64,000 bases of DNA from Dactylosporangium sp. AC04546 (GTDB lineage Bacteria > Actinomycetota > Actinomycetes > Mycobacteriales > Micromonosporaceae), in the NCBI RefSeq assembly GCF_022095675.1, contig NZ_JAHYSG010000055.1:15465-79464 (forward strand), given 5' to 3'. Made by a program: the position numbers and the translations under genes. The notes under the pieces were generated by a model, which was given only the letters and a program-made list of their open reading frames with translations, had not been told where the DNA came from and did no database searches. This document shows, piece by piece, positions 8,425 through 17,063 of this stretch. Every line of letters starts with the position of its first letter. Position 1 is the first letter of the stretch.

Positions 8425-8460
8425 CGCGTCCACGGTGGGGTTGTTCCCACCGTGGACGCG
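8425..8460. terminator. 15-bp hairpin spanning the next start codon
   Basis: CGCGTCCACGGTGGG (8425-8439), loop GTTGTT, then the perfect complement to 8460. It lies 30 bases after the protease stop, as a terminator would, but its right arm contains the GTG (8452) of the following flavoprotein gene. It may both end the first transcript and mask translation of readthrough RNA. Confidence 0.65.
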
Positions 8461-9477
8461 GTCGTGATCGGCGCCGGCCAGGCCGGCCTGTCCGCGGCGT
8501 ACGCGCTGCGACGTCGCGGCCTGTCATTCGTGGTGCTCGATGCTGACAGCGCGCCGGGTGGCGCGTGGCAACATCGCTCGCCGTCACTGTCGGTCGCGTC
8601 GCTGCACGGCATCTTCGACCTGCCCGGCCTGCACTTCGAGCCGCCCGCCACGGGCCCGGCGGCGTCGGTCGTGGCGGACTACTTCGCCCGCTACGAGCGT
8701 GACTTCGCGCTTGCGGTACTGCGGCCGGTCGTCGTCGACGCGGTGCGCCGGGTGCCCGGCGGCCTGCTGGTCTCATCCCCGGCCGGCTCGTGGACGGCGG
8801 CGGCGGTGGTGAACGCGACCGGCACGTGGACGCGTCCGTACTGGCCGGTGTACCCGGGCGCGGCCGAGTTCCGGGGCCGCCAGCTGCACTACGCCGACTA
8901 CCGCGGCCCGTCGGACTTCGCCGGCCGCCGGGTGCTGGTGGTGGGCGGCGGCCACTCCGCGGTGCACGTCCTGTCGGAGCTGCCGGGTGTTGCCTCGGCG
9001 GTACAGTGGGTGACCCGCCGCGGGCCCGATTTCCACGAGGGCCCGTTCACCGAGAACTACGGACGTCAGGTGGTGGCCCGCGTCGAGGAGCGGGTGGCCG
9101 CCGGCCTGCCGCCGCGCAGCGTGGTGAGCGTGACGGGCCTCGGCTCCACCTCCATCGTCCGCACGGCGCTGGAAAAGGGCGCACTGCACCGCCGACCGAT
9201 GTTCGACCGCCTGGTGCCGGACGGCGCGGTGTGGGACGGCATGTTCGAGCCGTACGACGCGATCATCTGGGCCACGGGCTTCCGCGCCGCCCTGAACCAC
9301 CTGTCCCCGCTGCGCCTGCGCGAGCCGGGCGGCGGCATCCGCATGGCCGGCACCCGCACGGTCCGCGAGCCGCGCCTGCACCTCGTCGGGTACGGCCCGT
9401 CGGCGAGCACGGTCGGCGCCAACCGCGCGGGCCGGGCCGCGGCCCGCGAGATCGCGACACTTCTCCAGCCGGTCTAG
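8452..9477 (+). CDS. FAD/NAD(P)-binding flavin monooxygenase-like oxidoreductase
   Basis: A 341-residue two-dinucleotide-binding-domain flavoprotein. The FAD-binding motif VIGAGQAGLSAA begins at residue 5, and a second Rossmann motif VLVVGGGHSAVH is near 163. ATGTWTRP and ATGF match flavin-containing monooxygenase and thioredoxin-reductase-like proteins. Only GTG 8452 gives a complete first FAD motif, and an in-frame TGA at 8413 rules out an earlier start. That GTG sits inside the hairpin just described and has no Shine-Dalgarno. Substrate unknown; relatives oxidise soft nucleophiles or transfer electrons to metals. Confidence 0.85.
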   Translation: MDAVVIGAGQAGLSAAYALRRRGLSFVVLDADSAPGGAWQHRSPSLSVASLHGIFDLPGLHFEPPATGPAASVVADYFARYERDFALAVLRPVVVDAVRRVPGGLLVSSPAGSWTAAAVVNATGTWTRPYWPVYPGAAEFRGRQLHYADYRGPSDFAGRRVLVVGGGHSAVHVLSELPGVASAVQWVTRRGPDFHEGPFTENYGRQVVARVEERVAAGLPPRSVVSVTGLGSTSIVRTALEKGALHRRPMFDRLVPDGAVWDGMFEPYDAIIWATGFRAALNHLSPLRLREPGGGIRMAGTRTVREPRLHLVGYGPSASTVGANRAGRAAAREIATLLQPV

Positions 9478-9561
9478 ACCCTGTTTCCGCAGGTCAGGGC
9501 CGTATGTGAACACGGTGTTCGCGTTTGCCTCCGGGTGGTCGGCGTGCGCAGGATGGGGCGC

Positions 9562-10425
9562 ATGACGACGGTGGTGACCGGGGCGACCGGTGGTGTGGGC
9601 AGGCATGTGGTCGATCGGCTCGTCGCGGCGGGCGAACCGGTCCGGGCCGTGACCCGGCGGCCGGACACCGCCGGGCTCCCGGCGGAGGTGGCGGTCGTCG
9701 CCGGCGACCTTGCCGAGCCGGCGACGCTCGACCGGGTCTTCGACGGCGCCGAGCGGCTGTACCTGTTCCCGGTCGCGGCCACCGCCGGAGAGGTCGTGGC
9801 GCGGGCGCGCGCGGCCGGGGTACACCGGATCGTCGTGCTCTCCTCCGGCGCCGTCACCGCCGGCCTCGACCCCTCGTTCCACCTGCCCGTCGAGCAGGCC
9901 GTCGAGCGCTCGGGCGCGCAGTGGACCCACGTGCGCCCGGGGGAGTTCATGCTCAACAAGGTCTGGCTGTGGGGACCGTCGATCCGCGCCGAGCGCGTGG
10001 TGCGCGAGCCGTTCCCGGACGTCGAGTGGTGCCCCGTCCACGAGCAGGACATCGCCGACGTCGCGGCCGCCGCGCTGCTCGACGACGGGCACGCCGGGCG
10101 GGCGTACGACCTCAACGGCCCGCGCCTCGTCAGCCGGCGGGACCAGGTACGCGCCATCGCCGAGGCGATCGGCGAGGCGATCCGCCTGGAGGTGGTCACG
10201 CCGCACCGGGCCCGGGAGTTGTACCGCGAGCAGGGCGGCTTCGCCGCCGCCAACGCCGACTTCCTGCTGGGCTTCGAGGACTACGCCGGCAACGACGCCA
10301 CCCCGGACGCCATCGAGTCCCTCGACCTCGGCGCGCTGACCCTGCCGACCGCCGAGGCCGTCACCGGGCGCCCGGCCCGCACCTTCGCCGAGTGGGCCCG
10401 CGACCACGCGGCCGACTTCCGCTGA
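9562..10425 (+). CDS. NmrA-like NAD(P)-binding SDR
   Basis: An atypical short-chain dehydrogenase-like protein with the N-terminal Rossmann loop VTGATGGVGRHV, followed by VRAVTRRPD, where an Arg after beta-2 favours NADP(H). It lacks the YxxxK catalytic pair, as NmrA-type sensors or isoflavone-reductase-like enzymes do. ATG 9562 is preferred because the Rossmann strand starts at once; ATG 9553 is also possible. Length is 287 residues. A distant relative is encoded at 32712-33593. Confidence 0.83.
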   Translation: MTTVVTGATGGVGRHVVDRLVAAGEPVRAVTRRPDTAGLPAEVAVVAGDLAEPATLDRVFDGAERLYLFPVAATAGEVVARARAAGVHRIVVLSSGAVTAGLDPSFHLPVEQAVERSGAQWTHVRPGEFMLNKVWLWGPSIRAERVVREPFPDVEWCPVHEQDIADVAAAALLDDGHAGRAYDLNGPRLVSRRDQVRAIAEAIGEAIRLEVVTPHRARELYREQGGFAAANADFLLGFEDYAGNDATPDAIESLDLGALTLPTAEAVTGRPARTFAEWARDHAADFR

Positions 10426-10437
10426 CCGCGTCCGCGT

Positions 10438-10601
10438 GCATGCTGGCGCGGTAGTCGAGCTCCTGCGCGGCGCGCTACGCGCTGCTTTGCGTCGGCCGAG
10501 ATGCGCATGTCCCGCCGGCCGGTGAGGACGAACGGCGCCGTGGTGCGGGAGACGCCCACCCGGCGCGCGACGTCCTGCAGCGTCACCCGGCCACCCGTCA
10601 T
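10438..10601 (-). pseudogene. LacI-family regulator remnant, frameshifted DNA-binding domain only
   Basis: From ATG 10601 the reverse strand reads the LacI helix-turn-helix: VTLQDVARRVGVSRTT, then FVLTGRRDMRISADAKQRV. After codon GTA the reading frame breaks; one base out of phase the expected hinge continues as RAAQELDYRASMHA. The sequence then runs straight into the end of the NmrA-like gene, so the whole sugar-binding domain is gone. Both a frameshift near 10485 and a large 3' deletion are needed. It faces the GH32-like gene at 11053, whose promoter still carries a LacI-type palindrome. Confidence 0.8.
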
Positions 10602-10689
10602 CCCACACCTTTCCCGCGCTTGCATCGCCAGATCGATGTCCATCGTGCTTGGACGACAGATCGTCACCGTTTCCCGTTGATCGGTACCC

Positions 10690-10965
10690 GCCGATCCCGT
10701 TGCACTGCCGTTCCGCAGGTGGCGCCGTTCCCGCGCTGTTCCGGTGTTCCCGCGCTGTTCCCGCGTTCCCGCGCTGTTCCGGTGTTCCCGCGCTGTTCCC
10801 GCGTTCCGCGCCGTTCCCGCGTTCCGCGCCGTTCCCGCGTTCCGCGCCGATCCCGCGTTCCCGCGGCGTTTCCGGGCCGTTCCCGTGCCGTTCGTGGGGG
10901 CGGGTGCGATCCCGGGCGTTTCCGGGGCCGGCGGGTGCGAGCCAGGCGTTTCCGGGTGTTTCCGT
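10690..10965. repeat. GTTCCCGCG tandem repeat array
   Basis: Direct repeats such as GTTCCCGCGCTGTTCC and, from about 10795, four copies of a 17-base unit GTTCCCGCGTTCCGCGC, grading into GTTTCCGGG-type units. It belongs to the same family as the arrays at 5.6 and 26.4 kb. It fills most of the gap between the LacI remnant and the GH32-like gene and encodes nothing recognisable. Confidence 0.75.
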
Positions 10966-10983
10966 CGATCTCCGTCGGCAAGC

Positions 10984-11035
10984 TTGACATGCGTCGCCGG
11001 GGGCCGCACGGTCAAAGATGCTGAATGGATTCAGC
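10984..11035 (+). promoter_or_regulatory. Promoter with LacI-type operator for the GH32-like gene
   Basis: TTGACA (10984-10989), a 17-bp spacer and CACGGT (11007-11012) form a good sigma-70 promoter. The palindrome GCTGAAT-GG-ATTCAGC (11020-11035) begins at the expected transcription start. Its likely repressor is the divergent LacI gene, now a remnant, so this promoter may be constitutive. Confidence 0.6.
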
Positions 11036-11052
11036 GGGAGGTGTGGACCGGG

Positions 11053-11958
11053 ATGTTACGTCTCGTCGATCACTGGGTCTGGGACAGCTGGCTCGCGGCC
11101 AGTGGCGACGAGCACCACCTCTTCTTCCTGCGCGCACCCCGCGAGCTCCGCGATCCCGAACGCCGCCATCTGTCCACGTCGGTCGGGCACGCCGTGTCCA
11201 CCGATCTGCGCCGCTGGACGGTCCTGCCCGACCCGCTGGAACGCGCCTCGGCGTCGGCCTGGGACGGCACCGCCGTCTGGACCGGGTCGATCTCTCCCCA
11301 CGACGGGCGGTGGTACCTCTTCTACACGGGTGTGGACGGCGGCGGCGCCCAGCGCGTCGGGATCGCCGTCTCCGACGACCTGCACACCTGGCAGCGCCAC
11401 GGCGCCGAGCCGGTGGCCGGGCCAGACCCGCGGTGGTACGCGGCCACCGCCTGGCGCGACCCGTTCGTCTTCGCCGACCCCGCCGGGCGCGGCTGGCACA
11501 TGCTGGTCACGGCCCACGCCGCCGGGGAGGGCCGCGGCCGCGGCGTGATCGGGCACGCCCGCTCGGCCGACCTGCTGCACTGGAGCGTCCGCCCGCCGCT
11601 CACCCGTCCCGCCGGCTTCGACCATCTGCAGGTACCGCAGGTGCACCAGATCGACGACACCACCATCCTGCTGTTCTCGTGCCAGCCCGCGATGACCACG
11701 CTCCAGCGGCGCAACGGCTCACCGCTGTCGGGCACCTGGGTCGTGGCGGGCGGCTCCGTCGGCGCGGGCTGGGACGTGGCGGCGGCGACGCCGTTCGCGC
11801 ACCCGTCGCTGTCCGCCGCGCGCCTCGCCCGCGATCCCGCCGGCGGCTGGTGCCTGCTCGGTTTCCGCGACTGGGAACACGGCGTCTTCCACGGCGAGAT
11901 CATCGACCCGATCCCGGTCGCCTGGACCGGCAGACGCCTGGTCGAGCGAATCCGGTAA
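11053..11958 (+). CDS. GH32/GH43/GH68-like five-bladed propeller glycosidase
   Basis: A 301-residue cytoplasmic protein of the levansucrase/invertase superfamily. DHWVWDSW supplies the first-blade Asp, WRDPFVF gives the RDP motif with the stabilising Asp, and the third-blade position usually occupied by the acid/base Glu reads HLQVPQV with Gln (codon CAG). Relatives commonly have LEVPQ there, so activity may be lost or altered. No signal peptide. ATG 11053 is chosen, with GGGAGG at 11035-11040; GTG 11041 is in frame but too close. It probably once belonged to a sucrose- or fructan-type unit with the LacI remnant. Confidence 0.75.
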   Translation: MLRLVDHWVWDSWLAASGDEHHLFFLRAPRELRDPERRHLSTSVGHAVSTDLRRWTVLPDPLERASASAWDGTAVWTGSISPHDGRWYLFYTGVDGGGAQRVGIAVSDDLHTWQRHGAEPVAGPDPRWYAATAWRDPFVFADPAGRGWHMLVTAHAAGEGRGRGVIGHARSADLLHWSVRPPLTRPAGFDHLQVPQVHQIDDTTILLFSCQPAMTTLQRRNGSPLSGTWVVAGGSVGAGWDVAAATPFAHPSLSAARLARDPAGGWCLLGFRDWEHGVFHGEIIDPIPVAWTGRRLVERIR

Positions 11959-12198
11959 CGACTCCTTGACATCGGCGTTCGTCGAAGATGATCCTGAGGC
12001 CAACTCGATTCAGCTTTCCTGGTCGACGCCCGCGCGGATCGAGGGGGCTCCGCCCGCACCGTCCGCCAAAAGCCACGGACGGCGAGGACGGGGCCCCGCC
12101 GTTTCCGGGCCGGGAGACGGGTGGGAGTTGCCGGGCCGCGGGTGGCGGGCCGGGTGACGGCCCGGGCCCCGGCGGCAGGGCGGCCCTACGGTGGGTGC

Positions 12199-13605
12199 AT
12201 GGCGACCTCGGACCGTCCTGGGCCCACCGTGTTCGTGCTCTTCGGAGCGACCGGCGATCTCGCGAAGCGGATGGTGCTGCCCGCCTTCGCCACCCTCGCC
12301 GGCGACGGACTGCTGCCCAAGGACTGGGCGCTGGTCGGGAACGGGCGCGGCGACGTCGCGCACGAGGACTTCCGGGAGCACGTCCGCGAGGCGCTCGACA
12401 AGTTCGGGCCGCACCTGCCGCAGCGCGTCTGGCGGGAGTTCGAGCGGCGGCTGTACTTCGCCGGCGGCGGGTTCGCCAGCGACGACCCCGGCAGCATGCT
12501 CGACGTGCTCGAGCAGGCCCGGGCCAAGGTCGGGCGGGACGCGCAGCTCGTGCACTACCTCGCGGTGCCGCCCGTCGCCTTCGGGGGGCTGACGAAGGCG
12601 CTCGGCAGGCACGGGCTCACGGAGCGGGCCCGGGTCGTCTACGAGAAGCCCTTCGGCACCTCGCCCGAGTCGTTCCGGGAGCTCAACCGCACCGTGCGGC
12701 GGGTGCTCGACGAGTCCCAGGTGTACCGGATCGACCATTTCCTGGGGAAAGAGGCCACCCAGAACCTGCACGTGCTGCGGTTCGCCAACGAGCTGTTCGG
12801 CGCCACGTGGAACCGGCGCCACGTCGAGAGCGTCCAGATCGACGTGCCCGAGGACCTCGGGGTCGCCGACCGGGCCGGGTTCTACGACGCCACCGGCGCC
12901 GTGCTCGACATGCTGGTCACGCACCTGTTCCAGGTCGCCGCCGAGGTCGCCATGGAGCCGCCGGAGCGGCTCGACGCCGACGGGCTCCAGGCCGCCCGGG
13001 AACGGGTCATCGGGGCGTTCCGCCCGCTGGATCCGGCCGAGGTCGTGCTCGGGCAGTTCACGGGGTACCGCGACGTGCCCGGCGTCGCCGCCCGCTCCCG
13101 CACCGACACGTTCGTCGCGGCGCGGCTGTGGATCGACAACGCTCGCTGGCGGGGCGTGCCGTTCCTGCTGCGCACCGGCAAGCGGATGGCCACGAGCGCG
13201 CAGCGGGTGAGCCTCGTGCTCCGCACGTCCGAGCGTCCGTTCCAGGCGTTGCCGACCCAGTCGAACGTGCTGTCGTTCTCGCTCTCCGGCGCCGGTGAGA
13301 TCGACGTCGACATGCTGGCCAAGCGGCCGGGCGTCGCGCTGGACGTCGAGCCGGCGACCGCCGCGCTGCCGCTGTGTGCGATGGCCGACGCCGATCCGCT
13401 CCCGCCGTACGTCCGCCTCATCCACGATGCCCTGCTCGGTGACCGCTCGCTGTTCACCCGGCCGGACGGGCTGGCGGCCGTGTGGAAGGTGGCCCAGCCG
13501 CTGCTCGAAGCCCGCCCGCGACCGGCGTCGTACGCGCAGGGCTCGTGGGGACCGGCCCAGGCCCGCCGCCTCGCCGCCCCACACCGCTGGCTGCTCGGCG
13601 AGTAA
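12199..13605 (+). CDS. zwf: Glucose-6-phosphate dehydrogenase
   Basis: A 468-residue enzyme that oxidises glucose 6-phosphate to 6-phosphogluconolactone with NADP+, feeding the oxidative pentose phosphate pathway. The coenzyme loop GATGDLAKR (16-24), the YEKPFG motif and the active-site peptide RIDHFLGKE (177-185) are intact. It is alone, not beside tal, tkt or opcA, so it may be an additional isozyme. TACGGT lies 6 bases before ATG 12199 and there is no Shine-Dalgarno, which points to a leaderless transcript. Its last codons and stop lie within a short tandem repeat. Confidence 0.93.
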   Translation: MATSDRPGPTVFVLFGATGDLAKRMVLPAFATLAGDGLLPKDWALVGNGRGDVAHEDFREHVREALDKFGPHLPQRVWREFERRLYFAGGGFASDDPGSMLDVLEQARAKVGRDAQLVHYLAVPPVAFGGLTKALGRHGLTERARVVYEKPFGTSPESFRELNRTVRRVLDESQVYRIDHFLGKEATQNLHVLRFANELFGATWNRRHVESVQIDVPEDLGVADRAGFYDATGAVLDMLVTHLFQVAAEVAMEPPERLDADGLQAARERVIGAFRPLDPAEVVLGQFTGYRDVPGVAARSRTDTFVAARLWIDNARWRGVPFLLRTGKRMATSAQRVSLVLRTSERPFQALPTQSNVLSFSLSGAGEIDVDMLAKRPGVALDVEPATAALPLCAMADADPLPPYVRLIHDALLGDRSLFTRPDGLAAVWKVAQPLLEARPRPASYAQGSWGPAQARRLAAPHRWLLGE

Positions 13606-13644
13606 AGCTCGGCGAGTAAAGCTCGGCGAGTAAAGCTCGGCGAG
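13593..13644. repeat. 14-bp tandem repeat containing the zwf stop
   Basis: GCTCGGCGAGTAAA is present three times plus a 10-base partial copy. The first copy supplies the last zwf codons and TAA, so the stop codon is triplicated. Each unit holds a small CTCG-G-CGAG hairpin. It looks like replication slippage. Confidence 0.85.
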
Positions 13645-13804
13645 AGAAGCGGTACAGGCTCAGGTAAAGCCCGGCCAGGAAAAAGTCGGCCCGTAACAGC
13701 CCAACACACCAGGAAAGGGGCAAGGTCAACTGTTCGGTTGATTGCCGTATGCATTGCGGCTTGGCACACTGCCCCTCGCACGTTTCGCGGGGGAGGCAGC
13801 AGAA

Positions 13805-14698
13805 ATGCGAAGGTTTGCGCTGGCGGCGGTCGCCGTGGCCGTGCTCGGCGTGGCCGCCGGGTGTGCGGCGCCGGCCGGGGTCGACAAGGACCTCGTCGAC
13901 GACTGGGCCATGATGGCCGAGGCCAAGGTGCCCGAGCCGGCCGAGGGCGACTGCTGGAACACCGACGTCACCAAGCTCGACAACGTCGTGCCCTCGCGGG
14001 TCACCCAGATTCCCTGCGAGATGCAGCACATGTTCGAGACCGTCCACGTCGGGCACTTCACCGGCAACGCGGCCGACGCGACGCTGCCGCCGACCGCGGA
14101 CGGGCTCTCCACCGCCTACGCGGAGTGCGACGGGGCGGCCAAGACGTACCTCGGCAACGCCTGGCAGGCGGGCCGCCTCCACCTGATCGTGCAGACGCCG
14201 ACCAAGGCCCAGTGGGCCGGCGGCGGCCGGTTCTTCCGCTGCGACGTCGTCGCGCTGCGCACCGAGCTCGGCACGCTCGAGCCGCGCAAGGAGACGTTCA
14301 AGGACGCCCTCAAGCCGGGCGGCGAGCTGGCCCTGACCTGCGGCACGCTGGTCGGGCTCGACAGCAACGGCGCGTGGGACGACATCACCCCGGCCTCGTG
14401 CACCGCGGCCCACGACGTCGAGTTCGTCGGCGTCGTCAACGCCAAGACCTCGACGTACCCGTCGGACGGCAAGACGCTCGAGTCGGCGTTCAGCGACGTC
14501 TGCGAGCAGCAGCTGATGACGTACATCGGGATGTCGGCGAGCCACTTCGCCAAGCAGAAGGCGCTGCTGTACGGCTACTGGATGATGGCCGACCAGGCCG
14601 AGTGGAAGGCCGGCAACCGCACCGCCCGCTGCTACGCGATGATCGACAAGAAGAAGATCTCCCGCTCACTGAAGGGCGCCGGCAACATCGCCATCTGA
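13805..14698 (+). CDS. Septum-formation-domain lipoprotein
   Basis: A 297-residue lipoprotein: lipobox ending at Cys20 (GVAAGC), then a Cys-rich domain beginning EGDCWN and including IPCEMQHMFETV, the pattern of the actinobacterial septum-formation family. Six further Cys residues suggest disulphides in an extracellular fold. The family is widespread in actinobacteria and its biochemical function is not established. GGGAGG lies 9 bases before ATG 13805. It is convergent with the DUF2252 gene. Confidence 0.8.
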   Translation: MRRFALAAVAVAVLGVAAGCAAPAGVDKDLVDDWAMMAEAKVPEPAEGDCWNTDVTKLDNVVPSRVTQIPCEMQHMFETVHVGHFTGNAADATLPPTADGLSTAYAECDGAAKTYLGNAWQAGRLHLIVQTPTKAQWAGGGRFFRCDVVALRTELGTLEPRKETFKDALKPGGELALTCGTLVGLDSNGAWDDITPASCTAAHDVEFVGVVNAKTSTYPSDGKTLESAFSDVCEQQLMTYIGMSASHFAKQKALLYGYWMMADQAEWKAGNRTARCYAMIDKKKISRSLKGAGNIAI

Positions 14699-14716
14699 GC
14701 GATCCGGCCGTGGCGG

Positions 14717-16075
14717 TCAGACCCCAATCACGGCCGGCAGCGCCCCCGAGGAGACCGCCGCGACCAGCGCCGCGTGATCGGCCGACGTCTGGTCCGCGTA
14801 GGCGACGGCGAACGCCGCGAACGCCTCGTCGAACTCCTCGCCGTCCTCGGGGGTCGGCGCGCAGTACCCGTCGAGGACCCGCGGGTCGATCGACTGCGCG
14901 TGGGCCCGGCCCAGCACCACGCCGACGACCCGGGCGTAGTCGTCGAGCTGCCCGGCCCGCAGCGTCGTCGGGTCGATCGAGCCCTTCATGTCCCGGAACT
15001 GCCGCACGAGGTACGGGTTGGAGTCGATCGTCGTCCATCCCAGCAGCACGTCGCTGACGGTCTGCATCCAGCGCTGGCCGCGCACCACGCGCTCGCCGGC
15101 GTGCTGCTCGGGCGCCGGCGGCAGGTACGGCGCGAGGGCCGAGGCGCGGGCCTGCTTGACCTGCAGGACGAGGGCCTCGTCGCCGTTGCCGTGCAGCAGC
15201 ACGACGTAGCTGCGGTACCCGACGCTGCCGAGGCCGACGATGCGGTGGGCGACGTCGACCACGGCGTAGCGGCCGAACAGGGCGCGGATCTCCTCCTCGA
15301 GGGTTCCGGCGTACGCGTCGAGGCTCTCGATCACCGGGAACGCGTCGGTCGAGTCGAGGGGGGCCAGGATCGGCGGGTCGGGCGTGAACCGCCAGCTGTC
15401 GTGGTCGAGCCGGGCGGTGAACTTCTCGGCGACGCGGCGGCTGGTGTTCTTGCGGGCCTTCTTGCGCACCCGGTCGAACGTGTCGACGAGGTCGCCGATG
15501 CCGTAGTGCTCCAGCGTCGAGTGGTCGGTGGTGAGGTAGTACGCGTCGAGCAGCGGCATGTCGGCGAGCTCGCGGACGGCGGTGCGGTAGCCGCGGGCGC
15601 AGTCACGGGCGGCGGTGCGGCACTCGTCGTCCGGCAGGCCGGCCTCGCGGCCCGCGCTGACCAGGCTCGTCACGAGACGCTTGAGGTCCCAGTCCCACGG
15701 GCCGACCGCGGTCTCGTCGAAGTCGTTGACGTCCATCACCTGGCGGCGCTCCGGCGACGCGTACAGGCCGAAGTTGGCGGCGTGCGCGTCGCCGCAGATG
15801 TGCCCGTGCAGCCCCGTGTCGGCGCCCCGGGCCAGGTCGGCGGCCATGACGGCGGCCGAGCCGCGCAGGAACGCGAACGGCGAGGTGATCATGCGGCCGT
15901 GCCGGATCGGCACCAGGTCGGCGACGCGCTCGCCGTTCGTGGCGGTCACGATCGCCACCGGGTCCCGGTCGGAGGGCTCGAAGGCCGTCAGGAGCTTGAC
16001 TGGGACACGGGCGCGGCGGGCGGTCCCGTCCTCGCGGAGCGTGGCAGGGGCCGCCCACCCGGTGGAGCCGATCAT
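14717..16075 (-). CDS. DUF2252 family protein (kinase-like fold)
   Basis: A 452-residue DUF2252 protein. It contains HICGDAHAANFG and DVNDFDETAVGPWDWDLKRL, which resemble the catalytic and metal-binding loops of APH-like kinases (HxDxxxxN and D). The activity of the family has not been shown to my knowledge. The ATG at 16075 follows GAGGGG. It starts 4 bases after the panE-like gene ends on the same strand, so the phosphatase, panE-like and DUF2252 genes form one operon. Confidence 0.85.
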   Translation of the reverse strand: MIGSTGWAAPATLREDGTARRARVPVKLLTAFEPSDRDPVAIVTATNGERVADLVPIRHGRMITSPFAFLRGSAAVMAADLARGADTGLHGHICGDAHAANFGLYASPERRQVMDVNDFDETAVGPWDWDLKRLVTSLVSAGREAGLPDDECRTAARDCARGYRTAVRELADMPLLDAYYLTTDHSTLEHYGIGDLVDTFDRVRKKARKNTSRRVAEKFTARLDHDSWRFTPDPPILAPLDSTDAFPVIESLDAYAGTLEEEIRALFGRYAVVDVAHRIVGLGSVGYRSYVVLLHGNGDEALVLQVKQARASALAPYLPPAPEQHAGERVVRGQRWMQTVSDVLLGWTTIDSNPYLVRQFRDMKGSIDPTTLRAGQLDDYARVVGVVLGRAHAQSIDPRVLDGYCAPTPEDGEEFDEAFAAFAVAYADQTSADHAALVAAVSSGALPAVIGV

Positions 16076-16079
16076 CCCC

Positions 16080-17063
16080 TCACGGTAACGGGTACAGGCC
16101 ACGTTCCCGGGCCGCGAGCCTGGTCACACCCAGCAGAGCGTCCAGCGACGGGGTCGGGATGCCGACAGCGACGGCGATCTCGCGCACGGCGGTGAGCATC
16201 GCGTCGAGCTCGATCGGCCGCCCGGCCTCGGCGTCCTGCAGCATCGACGTCTTGAACGCGCCGAGGCGCCGCGTGACGGCGTTGCGGTCGGCCGGGCTCT
16301 GCTCGATCGGACATCCGACCCGCGCCCCGATCGCCGCCGCCTCCAGCATCACCGCGTGCGCGAACCCGTTCACGAGCTCGTCGTCGAGGATCTTGTCGGC
16401 GGTGGCGCCGGTCAGGGCGGAGATGGGGTTGACCGTCATGTTTCCCCAGAGTTTGTACCAGATGTCGCGCTGGATCCGGTTCGAGCGCGTGACGGTGAAC
16501 CCGTCGAGCAGCGCCGCGGTCCGCCGCAGGCGCTCGCTGTCGCCGCCGCCGGGCTCGCCCAGGATCAGGCCGTCGCCCGCCGTCAGCCGCACCTCGCCGG
16601 GGGCGGGGACGTTCGCGCTGAGGTGCACGACGCAGCCGAGGATGTGGTGGGTACCGAGGGCGCCGGCGACCGACCCGTCCGGGTCCACGGCGCGCAGCCG
16701 CAGCCCGTCGTAGGAGCCGCCGAGCCCGTCGAAGAACCACCACGGCACCCCGTTGAGGGCCGGCACCACGACGGTGTCCGGCCCGAGGAGCGGGGCCAGG
16801 CCGGGGGCCAGCCCGGGCAGGGCGTGCGCCTTCACGGTGAGGAAGACCACGTCCTGCGGCCCGAGCACGGCCGGGTCGTCGCTCGCGGTGACCTTGTCGG
16901 CGACGATCGTGCCGTCCTTCGTGTGCAGCCGCCAGCCGCCGGCCCGGATCGCGGCCAGGGTCGCGCCGCGGGCCAGCACCGACGTCTCGTGGCCGGCCGC
17001 GGCCAGGCGGACCCCGATGACCCCGCCGACCGCCCCGGCCCCGACCACCGCGACGCGGGTCAC
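16080..17063 (-). CDS. panE: Ketopantoate reductase-family dehydrogenase (PanE/ApbA)
   Basis: A 327-residue protein with an N-terminal NADP-binding loop VVGAGAVGGVIG, an NGVPWW segment in the middle, and the catalytic WYKLWGNM, whose Lys and Asn match ketopantoate reductases. PanE reduces 2-dehydropantoate in pantothenate synthesis; actinobacteria carry several relatives acting on other 2-ketoacids, so the symbol is tentative. The GTG start at 17063 overlaps the phosphatase TGA as GTGA, indicating translational coupling. Confidence 0.82.
   Translation of the reverse strand: MTRVAVVGAGAVGGVIGVRLAAAGHETSVLARGATLAAIRAGGWRLHTKDGTIVADKVTASDDPAVLGPQDVVFLTVKAHALPGLAPGLAPLLGPDTVVVPALNGVPWWFFDGLGGSYDGLRLRAVDPDGSVAGALGTHHILGCVVHLSANVPAPGEVRLTAGDGLILGEPGGGDSERLRRTAALLDGFTVTRSNRIQRDIWYKLWGNMTVNPISALTGATADKILDDELVNGFAHAVMLEAAAIGARVGCPIEQSPADRNAVTRRLGAFKTSMLQDAEAGRPIELDAMLTAVREIAVAVGIPTPSLDALLGVTRLAARERGLYPLP

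Noticed and set aside
10744..11052. N-terminal extension of the GH32-like frame through the repeat array
   Set aside because: The array reads as low-complexity VPALFRCSR-type sequence, and the promoter and operator lie inside it.
11966..12198. TTGACA downstream of the GH32-like gene as a zwf promoter
   Set aside because: No good -10 follows at 16-19 bases, and zwf has its own TACGGT box 6 bases before ATG.
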